From assembly GCF_013394795.1 (NCBI RefSeq), contig NZ_JABXYU010000001.1:186001-250000 (forward strand): 64,000 nucleotides of DNA, read 5' to 3'. Shown here piece by piece: positions 25,128-36,611 of this stretch. The notes below the pieces were generated by a model. The model was not told where the DNA came from. It searched no databases and worked only from the letters and a program-made list of their open reading frames with translations. Each line of letters starts with the position of its first letter. Position 1 is the stretch's first letter. The position numbers and the translations under genes are program-made. This DNA comes from Leptotrichia sp. oral taxon 223. GTDB taxonomy: Bacteria; Fusobacteriota; Fusobacteriia; Fusobacteriales; Leptotrichiaceae.

Positions 25128-27497
25128 TTATTTTTTAGTCACTTTTTTTACAGTTTTTCTATCTCTTGAAACTGGCTTTTCATCAGTAAAAACAATCTTT
25201 TTCACATCATCGTAAGTTTTTGCAAAATAGAATTTCATCTGATCTGCAATTTCCTTTGGCAGCTCCTCCGTATCAACTTTGTTGTCATAAGGAAGCACAA
25301 CATCTCTTATTCCAACTCTATGGGCTCCAATTACCTTTTCCTTGATTCCGCCAACTGCTAGAACCTCTCCAGTAATTGTAATTTCTCCAGTCATTGCCAC
25401 ATCCTGCCTAACTTCCTTGTCAGTCAATACTGAAATTATTGCTGTCGTAATTGTAATACCTGCTGATGGTCCGTCTTTTGGCACTGCTCCTTCAGGAAAG
25501 TGCAAATGAACATCGGTTGTTTCGTTGAATTTTTCCTTTATTCCAAGTTCATTTTTTATATGTCGCACGTAAGAATAAGCCACTCTGGCTGATTCCTGCA
25601 TTACATCTCCCAGTTTTCCTGTAAGCTGCAGCACACCTTTTCCTTCCATTTTTACTGCCTGCACTTCTAGAGTTGTACCTCCGACAACCGTCCATGCAAG
25701 TCCATTTACAACTCCGATTTTACCTTCTTTTTCCTTGACTTTATCTATTCTGAATTTTGCATTTCCTAGATACTTCTTGACTTTTGCTTCAGAAACAGAG
25801 ATTTTTTTGCTGTCAGATTTTGATACAAGTATTTCTTTTGCTATTTTTCTGAATAATTTACCAATTTCTCTTCGTAAATTTCTGACTCCAGCTTCTCTTG
25901 TATACTCGTTTATGATTTTCATAACTGCTTTATCAGAAAATGAAATTTTAAATTCTTTTAATCCGTTTTCTTCTTGTGTTTGTGGAATTAAAAATCTTTT
26001 TGCAATATTCAATTTTTCAAACTCTGTATATGATTCAATTGAAATAATTTCCATTCTGTCACGAAGAGGTCCTGGAATTCCGCCTAAATCATTTGCAGTA
26101 CAAATAAAGAATACGTTTGACAAGTCAAAAGTATGGTCAATGTAGTGATCTTCAAATGAGTTATTCTGTGCAGGATCTAAAACTTCCAGCATTGCCGAAG
26201 CGGGATCTCCTCTAAAATCAGAAGCCATTTTGTCAATTTCGTCAAACAGCATTACTGGATTATTTACTCCGACTTGTTTCAATGAATTTATAATTCTTCC
26301 TGGCATTGCTCCCACGTAAGTTCTTCTATGCCCACGAATTTCAGCCTCATCTCTTACTCCGCCAAGCGAGATTCTTGTGAACTTTCTGTTCATTGAACGT
26401 GCCACCGAATGTGCAAGCGATGTTTTACCCACACCTGGAGGTCCCACAAGACAAATAATCGAACCTTTTAATGTTTTATTTAATTTCTTAATTGCCAAAA
26501 ATTCCAAAATTCTTTCCTTAACTTCTTCCAACCCATAATGATCCTCATTCAGGATTGTTTCAGCTTTTTCAATATCAATCTCATCATTTGAAGAAACTTC
26601 CCACGGCAATTCAAGCACAGTTTCAAGGTATGTTCTGATTACTGAAGATTCTGCAGAAAAATCTGGCATTTTTTTCATTCTTGAAAGCTCCTTTACCAAT
26701 TTATCCTTCAAATCTTGAGGAATCTTAGCATCTTGAACTCTCTGATCCAGCTCTTCCAATTCTTCTTCGGAATCAGTTCCTTCTCCCATTTCTTCACGCA
26801 TTACTTTTATTTTTTCACGTAAATAATAGTTTTTCTGAACTTCTGCCATTTGCTCTTTTACACGATTTTCAATTTCACGCTCAAGCAGAAAAATTTCAAT
26901 TTCTCTTTCAAGAATACCCAAAATTTTATACGCCCTCGCTTCCACATCAAGCGTTTCAAGCAAGTCTTGTTTCGTTTCCACTGCAATCATCAAGTTCGTG
27001 CAAATTAAATCAAAGACCTTGTCAATATTGTTAATCTCTTTTATGTTGTAAATAATGTCAGGCAGCACCTTGTTAGTCTTTTGCGCATAATTTGAAAACT
27101 CGTCAATAACTCTGCGTTTTAAAGCCTCAGCCTTGCTTTCATCAATCGGTTTTGAAAAAATTTCTTCGTATTCAGCATAAATAACGCCTTTATCATCTTT
27201 TGGAAATTGATTGATTAAAACCCTATGTTTTGCCTCAACCAGAACTTTCACATTTCCATTCGGCATTTTTACCGTCTGTATTACATGAACCAGCACCCCT
27301 GTTTCGTACACATCTTCCGGAAATTTTGGCTCTTCCACATTCGCATCTTTTTGTGCTGAAAGAATTAGCTTGCTGTCAAATCTTGAAATTGATTCTTCAA
27401 GGCTTTTCAGGCTTGACTGCCTACCGATAAAAATCGGAGTTACAACACCTGGAAATACAACTAATTCTCTTGTAGCTATAAATGGTTTGTTTTGCAT
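25128..27497 (-). CDS. lon: ATP-dependent protease Lon
   Basis: 789 residues from ATG at 27497 (after AAAGGGGAAATT). N-terminal LAN domain (FIATRELVVFPGVVTPIFIG), coiled-coil region, AAA+ module with Walker A LVGPPGVGKTSLAHS and Walker B VMLFDEIDKM, and the Ser-Lys protease domain with PKDGPSAGITITT (catalytic Ser in DGPSAG) and a downstream Lys in GGIKEKVIGAH. Cytosolic quality-control and regulatory protease. Last gene of the tig-clpP-clpX-lon cluster, 40 bp behind clpX. Confidence 0.97.
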   Translation of the reverse strand: MQNKPFIATRELVVFPGVVTPIFIGRQSSLKSLEESISRFDSKLILSAQKDANVEEPKFPEDVYETGVLVHVIQTVKMPNGNVKVLVEAKHRVLINQFPKDDKGVIYAEYEEIFSKPIDESKAEALKRRVIDEFSNYAQKTNKVLPDIIYNIKEINNIDKVFDLICTNLMIAVETKQDLLETLDVEARAYKILGILEREIEIFLLEREIENRVKEQMAEVQKNYYLREKIKVMREEMGEGTDSEEELEELDQRVQDAKIPQDLKDKLVKELSRMKKMPDFSAESSVIRTYLETVLELPWEVSSNDEIDIEKAETILNEDHYGLEEVKERILEFLAIKKLNKTLKGSIICLVGPPGVGKTSLAHSVARSMNRKFTRISLGGVRDEAEIRGHRRTYVGAMPGRIINSLKQVGVNNPVMLFDEIDKMASDFRGDPASAMLEVLDPAQNNSFEDHYIDHTFDLSNVFFICTANDLGGIPGPLRDRMEIISIESYTEFEKLNIAKRFLIPQTQEENGLKEFKISFSDKAVMKIINEYTREAGVRNLRREIGKLFRKIAKEILVSKSDSKKISVSEAKVKKYLGNAKFRIDKVKEKEGKIGVVNGLAWTVVGGTTLEVQAVKMEGKGVLQLTGKLGDVMQESARVAYSYVRHIKNELGIKEKFNETTDVHLHFPEGAVPKDGPSAGITITTAIISVLTDKEVRQDVAMTGEITITGEVLAVGGIKEKVIGAHRVGIRDVVLPYDNKVDTEELPKEIADQMKFYFAKTYDDVKKIVFTDEKPVSRDRKTVKKVTKK

Positions 27498-27536
27498 AAT
27501 TTCCCCTTTCATACTTTCATATTTAATTATTAAACG

Positions 27537-28766
27537 TTACTCAACAATTACTTTCTTCTTATCTGTAACTGCTTCTTTAGTAATTATTACTTTTTTAACA
27601 TTATCTTTTGATGGAATTTCATACATCAAGTCAGTCATGACACTCTCAATAATCGAACGAAGCCCCCTTGCCCCAATTTTTCTTTTCAGTGCCAACTGTG
27701 CAATCTCAACAATTGCATCCTTCTCAAATTCCAGATCTACATTTTCCATTTCAAAATATTTTTTATATTGCTTAACAAGCGAGTTTTTAGGCTCTGTCAA
27801 TATTTTTATCATAGCTTCCTCATCAAGCCCATGAAGTGCCGTAATTACCGGCAAACGTCCTATTAATTCAGGAATTAATCCAAATTTTATCAAATCTTCC
27901 GGCAAAACATTTTCAAACAGAGTCAAATCATCCAGCTTAGTCTTATTCGTTTCCAGCCCAAATCCTACTCTCTTTTCATTAACTCTGTCCTTAACTTTGG
28001 CTTCCAGTCCTTCAAACGCCCCTCCAACGATAAATAAAATATCCTTTGTGTTAATTTCAATCATTTCCTGGTTTGGATGCTTTCTTCCACCTTGTGGCGG
28101 CACGCTCGCAACAGTCCCTTCAATGATTTTAAGTAATGCCTGCTGGACTCCTTCTCCAGAAACATCCCTTGTAATTGACATATTTTCCGATTTTCTCGCA
28201 ATTTTGTCAATTTCATCAATATAAATTATTCCATGTTCTGCCGCTTCAATGTCATAATCAGCAGCTTTTATTAATTTTAAAAGTACATTCTCGACATCAT
28301 CCCCAACATATCCAGCTTCCGTCAATGTCGTTGCATCTGCAATCGCCAAAGGCACATTCAATGTTTTCGCCAATGTCTGTGCAAGCAAAGTTTTCCCGCT
28401 TCCAGTAGGCCCCACCAGCAGCACATTTGATTTTTGAAGCTCCACATCATTATCTACATTTTTCTGTTTATGCATTATTCTCTTAAAATGATTATAAACC
28501 GCCACAGACAACACCTTTTTAGGCTGTTCCTGTCCGATAATATATTCATCAAGTTTTGCCTTTATTTCTTTTGGCTTTAACAGCGTGATTTCCCTGTTAG
28601 GTTCATTTTCGTCATATTCCCTAAAACTGTCCAGCAATTCCGCACTGTCTTCTATACATTCATTACAGATAAACACATCATCCTCTTCAGGACTCTGTAT
28701 TAACCGTTCCACTTCATGCTCTTCCCTGCCACAAAATGAACAGTAATTTTTTTTCTTATTTGCCAA
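27537..28766 (-). CDS. clpX: ClpX, ATPase subunit of the ClpXP protease
   Basis: 409 residues. The N-terminal zinc-binding domain has Cys9, Cys12, Cys34 and Cys37 ([16 protein letters not shown]). AAA+ domain with Walker [18 protein letters not shown], Walker [14 protein letters not shown], pore loop GYVGDDVE and the conserved GAFEGLEA region. It unfolds substrates for ClpP, whose gene is upstream. The IGF-like loop needed for docking on ClpP is not obvious at the expected place (VGFGLETN) and could be checked. Confidence 0.97.
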   Translation of the reverse strand: MANKKKNYCSFCGREEHEVERLIQSPEEDDVFICNECIEDSAELLDSFREYDENEPNREITLLKPKEIKAKLDEYIIGQEQPKKVLSVAVYNHFKRIMHKQKNVDNDVELQKSNVLLVGPTGSGKTLLAQTLAKTLNVPLAIADATTLTEAGYVGDDVENVLLKLIKAADYDIEAAEHGIIYIDEIDKIARKSENMSITRDVSGEGVQQALLKIIEGTVASVPPQGGRKHPNQEMIEINTKDILFIVGGAFEGLEAKVKDRVNEKRVGFGLETNKTKLDDLTLFENVLPEDLIKFGLIPELIGRLPVITALHGLDEEAMIKILTEPKNSLVKQYKKYFEMENVDLEFEKDAIVEIAQLALKRKIGARGLRSIIESVMTDLMYEIPSKDNVKKVIITKEAVTDKKKVIVE

Positions 28767-28949
28767 TATTTTTCACCTCGTTTTTTCTTTATATATAATT
28801 TACTATTAACAATAAATTTATTTAGCAACTTCATCAAGATGTTATACTTTCAAAAAATTAAATACAATCTTTAAATATTTATGTAAATGATTTTTCTTTA
28901 GATTTTATAAAGTGAATTATATTATATAGATATTTTTTCTTTTTTCTAC

Positions 28950-29073
28950 GTAAAGGGGATCAATCGCCATCCCCTTTACAATCCCCGCTTGTCTAAGCAT
29001 TTTTTGAAAATAAAAATTAAACTCACTTCGTTCAGACAGAAATTTTTATTTCCAAAAAATCACGACATTTTTA
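28950..29073 (+). repeat. Dispersed intergenic repeat, copy A
   Basis: GTAAAGGGGAT, loop CAATCGCC, ATCCCCTTTAC (28950-28979), then CCCCGCTTGTCTAAGCATTT, an inverted pair TGAAAATAAAAATT / AATTTTTATTTCC, and AAAAAATCACGACATT. The same order occurs inverted at 59467-59590 and more loosely at 51840-51970. It fills most of the clpX-clpP gap. Confidence 0.75.
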
Positions 29074-29156
29074 ATCCAATTATAAAAGCCTTTACAAGAA
29101 ATACTTAACGATAAATTTTTAATTTAAGAACTGTTTTTAAAGTTACCAAATAAATT

Positions 29157-29732
29157 TTACAATATCTTATCAATCAATCCATAATTTACAGCTTCGTCTG
29201 GGGACATAAAGTTGTCTCTTTCAGTATCTGCATAGATTTCTTCTACTGATTTTCCAGTTGCTTCTGATAAAATTTTGCTTATAATTTCCTTCATTCTTTC
29301 AATTTCTTTTGCCTGAATCTGAATGTCTGTTGCTTGACCTCTTGCTCCGCCTAGTGGCTGGTGAATCATGATTCTTGAATTTGGCAATGAGTATCTTTTG
29401 CCTTTTGCTCCAGCTGACAGTAATACTGCCCCCATACTTGCTGCCTGTCCTACACATACTGTAGAAACATCGCTTTTAATGTGACGCATTGTGTCATAAA
29501 TCGCAAGTCCTGCGGTAATTACTCCTCCCGGACTGTTTATATACATAACAATATCTTTTTCATTATCCTGTGCATCTAGAAACAGCAGCTGTGCAACAAT
29601 CGCATTTGCCATCCCATCTTCAACTTCTCCGCTTACAAAAATTATTCTATCCTTTAAAAGTCTTGAATAAATATCATAGCTTCTCTCCCCACGTCCATCA
29701 TTTTCAATAACTACTGGACTATATACTGACAT
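29157..29732 (-). CDS. clpP: ClpP proteolytic subunit
   Basis: 191 residues from ATG at 29732 (after GAGGAGGAAATAAT; the longer frame lacks a ribosome site). Catalytic Ser99 in GQAASMGA, His124 in IMIHQPLGG and an Asp in [10 protein letters not shown]. Forms the tetradecameric peptidase chamber of ClpXP. Located between tig and clpX, but separated from both by repeat-bearing spacers. Confidence 0.97.
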   Translation of the reverse strand: MSVYSPVVIENDGRGERSYDIYSRLLKDRIIFVSGEVEDGMANAIVAQLLFLDAQDNEKDIVMYINSPGGVITAGLAIYDTMRHIKSDVSTVCVGQAASMGAVLLSAGAKGKRYSLPNSRIMIHQPLGGARGQATDIQIQAKEIERMKEIISKILSEATGKSVEEIYADTERDNFMSPDEAVNYGLIDKIL

Positions 29733-29800
29733 ATTATTTCCTCCTCTTTCTGTCAATTTTTCTTTCATTTTTTATTTTTTCTCATTATTGTAAAATTACG

Positions 29801-29925
29801 TAATACTAAACCCTATTTAAAAAAACAGAAATTATATTTTATGTTATTTGATAACAAGATCCCTTGATCCCTTGCTAAAAAATTCATAACTAATCTGCTA
29901 TTCAAATGGGAAATAGTATAAAATC
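29801..29925. repeat. Short inverted-repeat element, copy D
   Basis: TACTAAACCCTATTTAAA at the left end and, inverted at the right, TACTATTTCCCATTTGAATA. Related to the arms at 51716, 52070, 59023 and 59760. It lies between clpP and tig. Confidence 0.55.
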
Positions 29926-30041
29926 ATTTTAAAATTTTGCAGTTTAAATATAGAGAAAAAGAATTCCGCAATAAACTATTTTATCACAAAATTCTTCTAA
30001 AATCAAAATATTCTTTTTATTTATCAATTTTTCTAAAATTA

Positions 30042-31328
30042 CTATTTAACTTTTGCTTCATTTACTAATAAATCAATTGTTTTTTGATTTACTAATCTAT
30101 AGTTTGTTTCATCAATGAATCTTTCATAGTTTCCATTTTTTCTTACATCAGCGATTAATGCTTCTTTTTCAAGTCCGTACATTGCAGCCAATGTTTCGAT
30201 TTCTTTTGATACTTCTTCGTCAGTTGCCTTGATTGCTTCAGCTTTTGCGATTTCAGCTAGCACTAATTCTGTTTTTACTGATTTTTCAGCGTTTTCTTTT
30301 GAGTTTTCTCTCATTGTTTCCATTGTTTGCCCAGTCATTTGGAAGTATTGGTTAAGATTAATTCCTTGCATTTGCAGTTGTTGTGCAAATCTGTTGATTT
30401 GATAGTCAATTTCTCTTTGAACTAATGCTTCTGGAACTTCAACTTCTATTGCGCTTACCACAGCGTCCACAACTTTGTTCTTAAATTCGTTTTCAGCTCT
30501 TGCTTCTTCTCTTTTTGTAATATTTTCTCTAGTTTTAGCTGTCATATCTTCAACAGAGTCAAATCCTAATTCTTTTGCCAAATCGTCATTTAATTCAGCT
30601 TCTTCTTTTCTCTTGATTGAATTTACTTTTACTTTGAATAAAGCTGGTTTTCCTTTTAGGCTTTCAGCGTGATATTCTTCAGGGAATGTAACATTTACGT
30701 CAAATTCATCGCCTTTTTTATGCCCTGCGATTTGATCTTCGAAAGTATCAATAAAACTGTGAGAACCCAATGTCAAGTCATATCCTTCAGCTTTTCCACC
30801 GTCAAATGGCTTACCATCTATAAATCCTTCAAAGTTAATATTTACAACATCATCATTTTTAGCTTCTTCATTTTCTTCAACTTCTTTTAGTTTTGCAGCA
30901 TTTTCTCTTAATCTTTCGATTTCTTCATTTACTTTTTCGTCAGTAATTTCCACTTTTCCCTTTTCTACTTCCACACCTTTATATTGTCCCAATTCAAATG
31001 AAGGCAATACAGGTATTGTAAATACTACTTCAACTTTATCATCGTTATGTTCATATTTTTCAAGTTTAATATCAGCAATTGGTTTTAATTCGTTTTCTGC
31101 AACCGCTTTTCTGTATTCGTCAGAAATAATATGGTTTAAGATTTCCCCTTCAATTTCTTTTTTGAATTTATTTTCAATAACTTTTGCAGGCACATGCCCT
31201 GGACGGAATCCGTCGACTTTTGCATCTTTAAAATGTGCTAAAACATGTTCCTTTAAGTGTTTTAATTCTTCTCCTTCCCTAACTGCTGATACTTCATAAG
31301 TAGTTCCATTTAATTTTTTTACTGCCAT
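30042..31328 (-). CDS. tig: Trigger factor
   Basis: 428 residues. Ribosome-binding N-terminal domain with the signature region DGFRPGHVPAKVIENKF, a PPIase (FKBP-like) domain (VNINFEGFIDGKPFDGGKAE) and a helical C-terminal chaperone domain. Binds nascent chains at the ribosome exit. First gene of the folding/protease cluster. Ribosome site TAGGAGGAATTAAAGAA. Confidence 0.96.
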   Translation of the reverse strand: MAVKKLNGTTYEVSAVREGEELKHLKEHVLAHFKDAKVDGFRPGHVPAKVIENKFKKEIEGEILNHIISDEYRKAVAENELKPIADIKLEKYEHNDDKVEVVFTIPVLPSFELGQYKGVEVEKGKVEITDEKVNEEIERLRENAAKLKEVEENEEAKNDDVVNINFEGFIDGKPFDGGKAEGYDLTLGSHSFIDTFEDQIAGHKKGDEFDVNVTFPEEYHAESLKGKPALFKVKVNSIKRKEEAELNDDLAKELGFDSVEDMTAKTRENITKREEARAENEFKNKVVDAVVSAIEVEVPEALVQREIDYQINRFAQQLQMQGINLNQYFQMTGQTMETMRENSKENAEKSVKTELVLAEIAKAEAIKATDEEVSKEIETLAAMYGLEKEALIADVRKNGNYERFIDETNYRLVNQKTIDLLVNEAKVK

Positions 31329-31385
31329 TTCTTTAATTCCTCCTAAAATTTTTTTATTATATATATTTTTTTAATTAATTTATTT

Positions 31386-33083
31386 TTATTTAAAATCCTT
31401 TATCTTAAGTTCGATAAATAAATCTGAATGAACTGACTTAAATATCGGAGTATAAACCATTTTAACTTTTTTCTTATAAAAATTATTTGTCTTCAATTTA
31501 TGTCCTAAATTGTACCCAATTACCGAGATAATACGGTTATTTTTTCTGACAAATCCCTTAAAATGCCGATTATTTATTCCAAATTTCGTTAAATTCAGAA
31601 AACTCACGTCTGAATCCATAAAGTTTGGCTCCTGATTATCCAGCCCAAAAGGCGAAAGCCTGTTTATTTCGTGCAATTTTCTTTTGTTTAAATGCTCAAT
31701 GTTCAACCAAGCATCCACATATAAAGTTTTTTGAACATTTTCCCTATTTTTTCTAGCAAGTTTCTGCCGCAGATGCTTTTCAATTTCACCTAAATATTTT
31801 TCTGAAACAAGAAATCCTGCCGCCAAGTCATGCCCTCCAAACCTCTCCAGCTTATCCGATACACTTTTTAAAATATCAAAAATATTAATCCCTTCGATAC
31901 TTCTGCATGATGCTTTTCCGTATCCATTTTTTATTGAAATAAGAATTACTGGAATATTGTATTTTATGGAAATTCTTGAACAGACTACTCCAATTACGCC
32001 AGAATGCCATTTTCTGCTTTTCATAAAAATATACTTTGGACGTTCCAGGCGCTGTATCTTTTCTTCCAGCTCATTATAAATCTCATTTTCCAGATAACGC
32101 CTGATTTTGTTTGCACGCTTCATTTCCTCGATTATTGCAAAAAGTTTGAAATCATCTTCTTGAATAAAGAAATTTACAACAATTTTTGAATTATCAATTC
32201 TTCCAAGCGCATTGAAAATTGGCGCAATAAAAAATCCAATATCGCTAGTCGTTATATTTCTAGGATTTATCTTCAAATAGTTAATAATATACTTCAAACC
32301 TTTTATTTTAGTTTTTTTTAAGTTATTTAACCCTTTTTTGATGATAAACCTGTTTTCATCCGTCATTGGCACAACATCTGCAACCGTTCCAATCATTATA
32401 ATGTCCATATAGTCATACAGTATTTTTTTATTTACACCGTATCTCTCATAGACAGCATCCGCAAGTTTGAAGGCAACTCCTGAGCCTGATAGGGATTTAT
32501 TAGGATAAGTCTCACTAGTCTTTGGATTTATTGTAAGAATATCCAATTCTTTTTCCTGCTCTCTATCCTCCAAAATCCCAATTTGTCTATGATGATCTGT
32601 TATAATTATGTCAATGCCACTAGTTTTTAACATCAATATTTCTTCACGGTTATTTATTGAAATATCAACTGTTATAAACAATTTTGCGTCCCGTTTTTTC
32701 AAAAAATTCAAGAGATTTTTATTTATTCCTATTCCTTCATGAGCACGATTTGGAATATAATAATCCACATTAAGCCCCAATTTTCGCAGCATTATCACCA
32801 GATACGCTACACCAGAGATGCCGTCAACGTCATAATCTCCATAAATTACAATTTTTTCCTTATTTCTTCCAGCTTTTTTTATTCTTTCCACAACTTTTTC
32901 CATATTTTCAAACAAAAATGGATCATGTATGTCCTTCTTATCTGAATTTAAAAATTTAGAAACTTTTTCCTCTGTATCAATTCCCCGATTTAAAAGCAGC
33001 CTTGAAATTAACTTGCTTTCACCAAATTCAGAACTTTTTGATGTCAAATAATCTTCATTATAGCTTTTTAATTCCCATTTCAT
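31386..33083 (-). CDS. recJ: Single-stranded-DNA exonuclease RecJ
   Basis: 565 residues from ATG at 33083; the frame is open to 33131, and no ribosome site clearly decides (AAGGAAG lies 14 bases before 33083). DHH domain with YGDYDVDGISG, the ITVDISI region and TDHH, then DHHA1 (GHDLAAGF) and an OB-like C-terminus. 5'-3' exonuclease in RecF-type recombination and base-excision repair. Last gene of the rimP-nusA-ylxR-infB-rbfA-recJ run. Confidence 0.94.
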   Translation of the reverse strand: MKWELKSYNEDYLTSKSSEFGESKLISRLLLNRGIDTEEKVSKFLNSDKKDIHDPFLFENMEKVVERIKKAGRNKEKIVIYGDYDVDGISGVAYLVIMLRKLGLNVDYYIPNRAHEGIGINKNLLNFLKKRDAKLFITVDISINNREEILMLKTSGIDIIITDHHRQIGILEDREQEKELDILTINPKTSETYPNKSLSGSGVAFKLADAVYERYGVNKKILYDYMDIIMIGTVADVVPMTDENRFIIKKGLNNLKKTKIKGLKYIINYLKINPRNITTSDIGFFIAPIFNALGRIDNSKIVVNFFIQEDDFKLFAIIEEMKRANKIRRYLENEIYNELEEKIQRLERPKYIFMKSRKWHSGVIGVVCSRISIKYNIPVILISIKNGYGKASCRSIEGINIFDILKSVSDKLERFGGHDLAAGFLVSEKYLGEIEKHLRQKLARKNRENVQKTLYVDAWLNIEHLNKRKLHEINRLSPFGLDNQEPNFMDSDVSFLNLTKFGINNRHFKGFVRKNNRIISVIGYNLGHKLKTNNFYKKKVKMVYTPIFKSVHSDLFIELKIKDFK

Positions 33084-33154
33084 TACAAGATTAATCGCTT
33101 CCTTTTTTGTATAGTTGCAGGACTGCCTCAAAATTCAATTTATTTTTATAATTT

Positions 33155-33544
33155 TCAAAACAGCCCAGTATTTCTGTTATTCGATATCGTTATTTTCTTT
33201 TTTATTTCATTTAATATCGAAGCAATTTTTACACCGTATTCAACGCTGTCATCCATATGAATCCTTACTTCTGGAACAAATCTTATCGACAGCTGCGAAC
33301 CAATTTTTTTTCTAAAAAAACCTTTTAATTTATTCAAATCCTCAGCGATTCTTTCCTTGTTTATATTGTCTTTTAAATCCAGTATTGAAAAGGTTAAATC
33401 AAGGTATCGCCCATCTTTTGTCAGCTCAACCTTGTGAATTGACACAAGATTTTTTATTTTCTCATTTTTTATCTCTGTCAAAAGCGTCATTCCGACAATT
33501 CTTGATATTTCTTTTTCCAGTCCTCTTTTTCTTCTGTCATTCAT
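33155..33544 (-). CDS. rbfA: Ribosome-binding factor A
   Basis: 129 residues with a KH-like fold: RRKRGLEKEISRIVGMTLLT, LVSIHKVELTKDGRYLDLTF and LSIRFVPEVRIHMDDSVEYG. Needed for late 30S maturation. It lies directly after infB in the usual order. Confidence 0.94.
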   Translation of the reverse strand: MNDRRKRGLEKEISRIVGMTLLTEIKNEKIKNLVSIHKVELTKDGRYLDLTFSILDLKDNINKERIAEDLNKLKGFFRKKIGSQLSIRFVPEVRIHMDDSVEYGVKIASILNEIKKKITISNNRNTGLF

Positions 33545-33566
33545 ACAATTATCACCTATCTATCCG

Positions 33567-36500
33567 TTATCTTGGGATTTCTTCCATAATGTACGATTCG
33601 ATGATATCCCCGGCTTTAATATCATTAAAGTCTTGGATGCCAATTCCACATTCCTGTCCCGTTACAACTTCCTTAACATCATCTTTAAACCGTTTCAATG
33701 AACCTAATTCACCGTCAAAAATAATAATTCCATCACGAATTACACGGATTTTTGAATCTTTTGTAACTTTTCCATCAACAACGACAGCTCCAGCAATATT
33801 TCCAACATTTGATACTTTGAATACTTGCTTAACTTCAATTCTTCCATAGTAAACTTCCTTAAATTCTGGATCAAGCATTCCTTTCATCGCTTTTTCAATT
33901 TCCTCAGTTGCGTGGTAGATCACGTTATAGTTTCTAATTTCCACTCCCGTTTTTTCAGCAATGATTCTGGCTGGTGTCGTTGGACGTACGTTAAATGCGA
34001 TTATAATTGCATTCGATGCTTCTGCAAGTTTTACGTCCCCTTCCGTTACAGCTCCTGCACTTCCCTGAATTACATTAATCACAACTTTTTCAGTATTAAG
34101 TTTTTCAAGCGATTCCTTAAGCGCCTCAACAGAACCTCTTGAATCGGCCCTTATGATACATTTCAATTCTTTTAATTCCTGCTCTTCCAGCTCTTGAGAT
34201 AAACTTTCCAGTGAAATATGTTTTTTCTTGTTTTGCTCATTTACTTTTCTTTCCCTGATAAAGTCCTCAACAATTTTCTTAGCCTGTTTATCGCTTTCTA
34301 CGCCGTACAAAATATCCCCTGCATTCGGCACGACATTAAATCCTATAATTTCAACTGGCTGTGAAATGATAGCCTTGCTTATTTTCTTACCTCTGTCATC
34401 AAGCATTGAACGGACTCTCCCATGAGATTCCCCTGCTACAAACACATCTCCTATTTTAAGCGTTCCTTCCTGCACAAGCACATCGGCAACTGCTCCCATT
34501 TTCGGATCCAGTCTTGATTCCACAACAACCGCTTTTGGACGTTTGTTTGGATTAGCCTTCAATTCTTGAAGTTCCGCTGTAATTAATATTGTTTCAAGAA
34601 GCTCTTCCAAATTAATTTTCTGTTTTGCAGAAATTTCAACAAATTCAGTAGTTCCTCCCCATTCAGGTGACATTAGCCCATATTCAGTCAATTCAGTTCT
34701 AACTTTCATAGGATCCGCACCTGGCTTGTCAATTTTATTAATTGCAACAATTATAGGAACTCCAGCTTCCTTAGCGTGAGAAATGGCTTCCACAGTTTGA
34801 GGCTTTACCCCGTCATCAGCGGCTACAATTAGAATAGAAATATCTGTAATATTCGCACCTCTTGCCCGCATTTCAGTAAACGCCTCATGCCCCGGAGTAT
34901 CAATAAATGTAATTCTCTGTCCTTTCCAGTTTACTTGGTAAGCCCCGATCTTTTGTGTAATTCCTCCAGCTTCGTCACTCATTACGTTTGTATGTCTAAG
35001 CGCATCCAGCAAAGAAGTTTTACCGTGATCGACGTGTCCCATTATCGTAATAACTGGCGCTCTCGTTACAAGCTCCTCAGGCTTGTCTTCCTGTTCAAGA
35101 TGATATTTTTCACCGTAACTGACTTCCTCTACTACTTCCTTTTCTACGATTACTTCATAGTCAAGTGCCACTTCTTCAGCTTCCTCAAATGATAAAATGG
35201 CGTTCGCAGTAAGCAGTTTTCCTTCCATAAAGAATTTTTTGATTATATCAGAAACATTGATTCCCAATTTTTCAGCTAAATCTTTAATAACAATTTCTTC
35301 TCCAATCGTTATCATTCCTATGCTCTCTCCTTCAATTCTGATAATTTCATCCTTGACAGCTTTTTCCTGTTTCTTATTTTTCTTTTTCTTTTTGTCATCT
35401 TTTCTAAAGTCAGAACGAAGTTCCTTTTCCTGATGTTCCCTGTCCCTTCTATTTTTCTCATATTTTTTCTTGTCAAATTTGCCTTTTCCTTTTCCACCTG
35501 CTTTTCCCTTTTCAGCCACTGCCGCTGCTGGGATTTCAGATGATGTTTCCTTTTTGGCATTAGAAAAATTTCGGCTGTCTTTTCTAAAGTCATCTCTGTC
35601 CTTATTAAATCCGCCTCTTTCGGAAAAACTTCTATTGTCCTGTCTATCCCTAAAGTTTCTTCCGCCTCCCTGGTTATCTCTATCTCTATTTTGGAAGCTT
35701 CTGTTCTCACGGTTATCTCTTGTCTGACTATTTCCATCCCTGTTAAAGTTCCGGTTATCCCTTCTGAAGCTGTCTCTTCCCTCTTTCCTGAATCCGTCCT
35801 TGTTTCTGTCTTCCCTGTTCCGGTTATCTCTTGTCTGGAAATTTCTTCCGCCTCCCTGGTTATCTCTATCTCTATTTTGGAAGCTTCTGTTCTCACGGTT
35901 ATCTCTTGCCTGGTTATTTCCATCCCTGTTAAAGTTCCGGTTATCCCTTCTGAAGCCGTCTCTTCCTTCTTTTCTGAATCCGTCCCTGTTTCTGTCTTCC
36001 CTGTTCCGATTATCTCTTGTCTGGAAATTTCTTCCGCCATTTTCTCTATTATCTTTACTGTCTCGGCTATCTCTATTTTGAAAACTTTGCTTTTCCTTAT
36101 TTAATTCATTCGCTTTATTATTTTGGCTACTCAAATTAATTTTCATCTCCATTTTCCTATTATTTTCTTTTTTATCAAATCTATTTGATTTTTCAAATTT
36201 TTGATTTTTATTATTATCTAAATTTTTCTTATTCAGATTACCTTTGCTAATGTTATCTGATTTCTTTTCTGTATTTAGTTTAATATCTTTTTGCAGCGGT
36301 TGTTTTGGCTTCTCATAATTTTTACTAATATTTTTATCCTCATTAATTTTACTATGTTCAGCATTACTGTTTTTTTGACTGTCTGAATGGCTATTTGCCG
36401 CTTTTGCAACATTTTCTTTTGTATTCAGATTTTCAGTTTTACTTGTATTCTGATTTTGGACGTCTTTTTGAAGTTTTTTCCTTATCAGGCTTACTTCTTC

Positions 36501-36611
36501 ATCACTTAGTACATTCATATGATGTTTTTTATCTATCCCAAATTTTCTGATTTCTTCCATAAATTTAGTTGCAGTAAAACCATTTTCCTTTGCTAATTCA
36601 TGCACTTTCAT
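33567..36611 (-). CDS. infB: Translation initiation factor IF-2 with repeat-rich N-terminus
   Basis: 1014 residues. N-terminal IF2_N helix ([20 protein letters not shown]), then a long basic low-complexity region with two tandem 62-residue repeats rich in R, N and D (residues about 194-317), a second IF2_N subdomain, and the GTPase core with G1 [19 protein letters not shown] and [11 protein letters not shown]-terminal domains II-IV complete the protein. It brings initiator tRNA to the ribosome. The RNA-binding-like repeat region is longer than in most IF-2 proteins. Confidence 0.96.
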   Translation of the reverse strand: MKVHELAKENGFTATKFMEEIRKFGIDKKHHMNVLSDEEVSLIRKKLQKDVQNQNTSKTENLNTKENVAKAANSHSDSQKNSNAEHSKINEDKNISKNYEKPKQPLQKDIKLNTEKKSDNISKGNLNKKNLDNNKNQKFEKSNRFDKKENNRKMEMKINLSSQNNKANELNKEKQSFQNRDSRDSKDNRENGGRNFQTRDNRNREDRNRDGFRKEGRDGFRRDNRNFNRDGNNQARDNRENRSFQNRDRDNQGGGRNFQTRDNRNREDRNKDGFRKEGRDSFRRDNRNFNRDGNSQTRDNRENRSFQNRDRDNQGGGRNFRDRQDNRSFSERGGFNKDRDDFRKDSRNFSNAKKETSSEIPAAAVAEKGKAGGKGKGKFDKKKYEKNRRDREHQEKELRSDFRKDDKKKKKNKKQEKAVKDEIIRIEGESIGMITIGEEIVIKDLAEKLGINVSDIIKKFFMEGKLLTANAILSFEEAEEVALDYEVIVEKEVVEEVSYGEKYHLEQEDKPEELVTRAPVITIMGHVDHGKTSLLDALRHTNVMSDEAGGITQKIGAYQVNWKGQRITFIDTPGHEAFTEMRARGANITDISILIVAADDGVKPQTVEAISHAKEAGVPIIVAINKIDKPGADPMKVRTELTEYGLMSPEWGGTTEFVEISAKQKINLEELLETILITAELQELKANPNKRPKAVVVESRLDPKMGAVADVLVQEGTLKIGDVFVAGESHGRVRSMLDDRGKKISKAIISQPVEIIGFNVVPNAGDILYGVESDKQAKKIVEDFIRERKVNEQNKKKHISLESLSQELEEQELKELKCIIRADSRGSVEALKESLEKLNTEKVVINVIQGSAGAVTEGDVKLAEASNAIIIAFNVRPTTPARIIAEKTGVEIRNYNVIYHATEEIEKAMKGMLDPEFKEVYYGRIEVKQVFKVSNVGNIAGAVVVDGKVTKDSKIRVIRDGIIIFDGELGSLKRFKDDVKEVVTGQECGIGIQDFNDIKAGDIIESYIMEEIPR
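35661..36032 (-). repeat. Two tandem 186-bp repeats inside infB
   Basis: Each unit codes 62 residues starting [14 protein letters not shown] and ending [10 protein letters not shown]; the two differ by a few substitutions only. A third, partial unit follows. High identity suggests recent duplication and copy-number variability between strains. Confidence 0.85.

Noticed and set aside
29073-29156. Promoter or small gene between repeat copy A and clpP.
   Set aside because: Only AT-rich sequence without -35/-10 pairs of useful spacing or a coding frame.
35318-36104. Long open frames on both strands across the infB repeat region (240, 137, 93 and 85 codons).
   Set aside because: They are shadows of the repetitive R/N/D-rich coding of infB; none has a ribosome site and their products are simple repeats.
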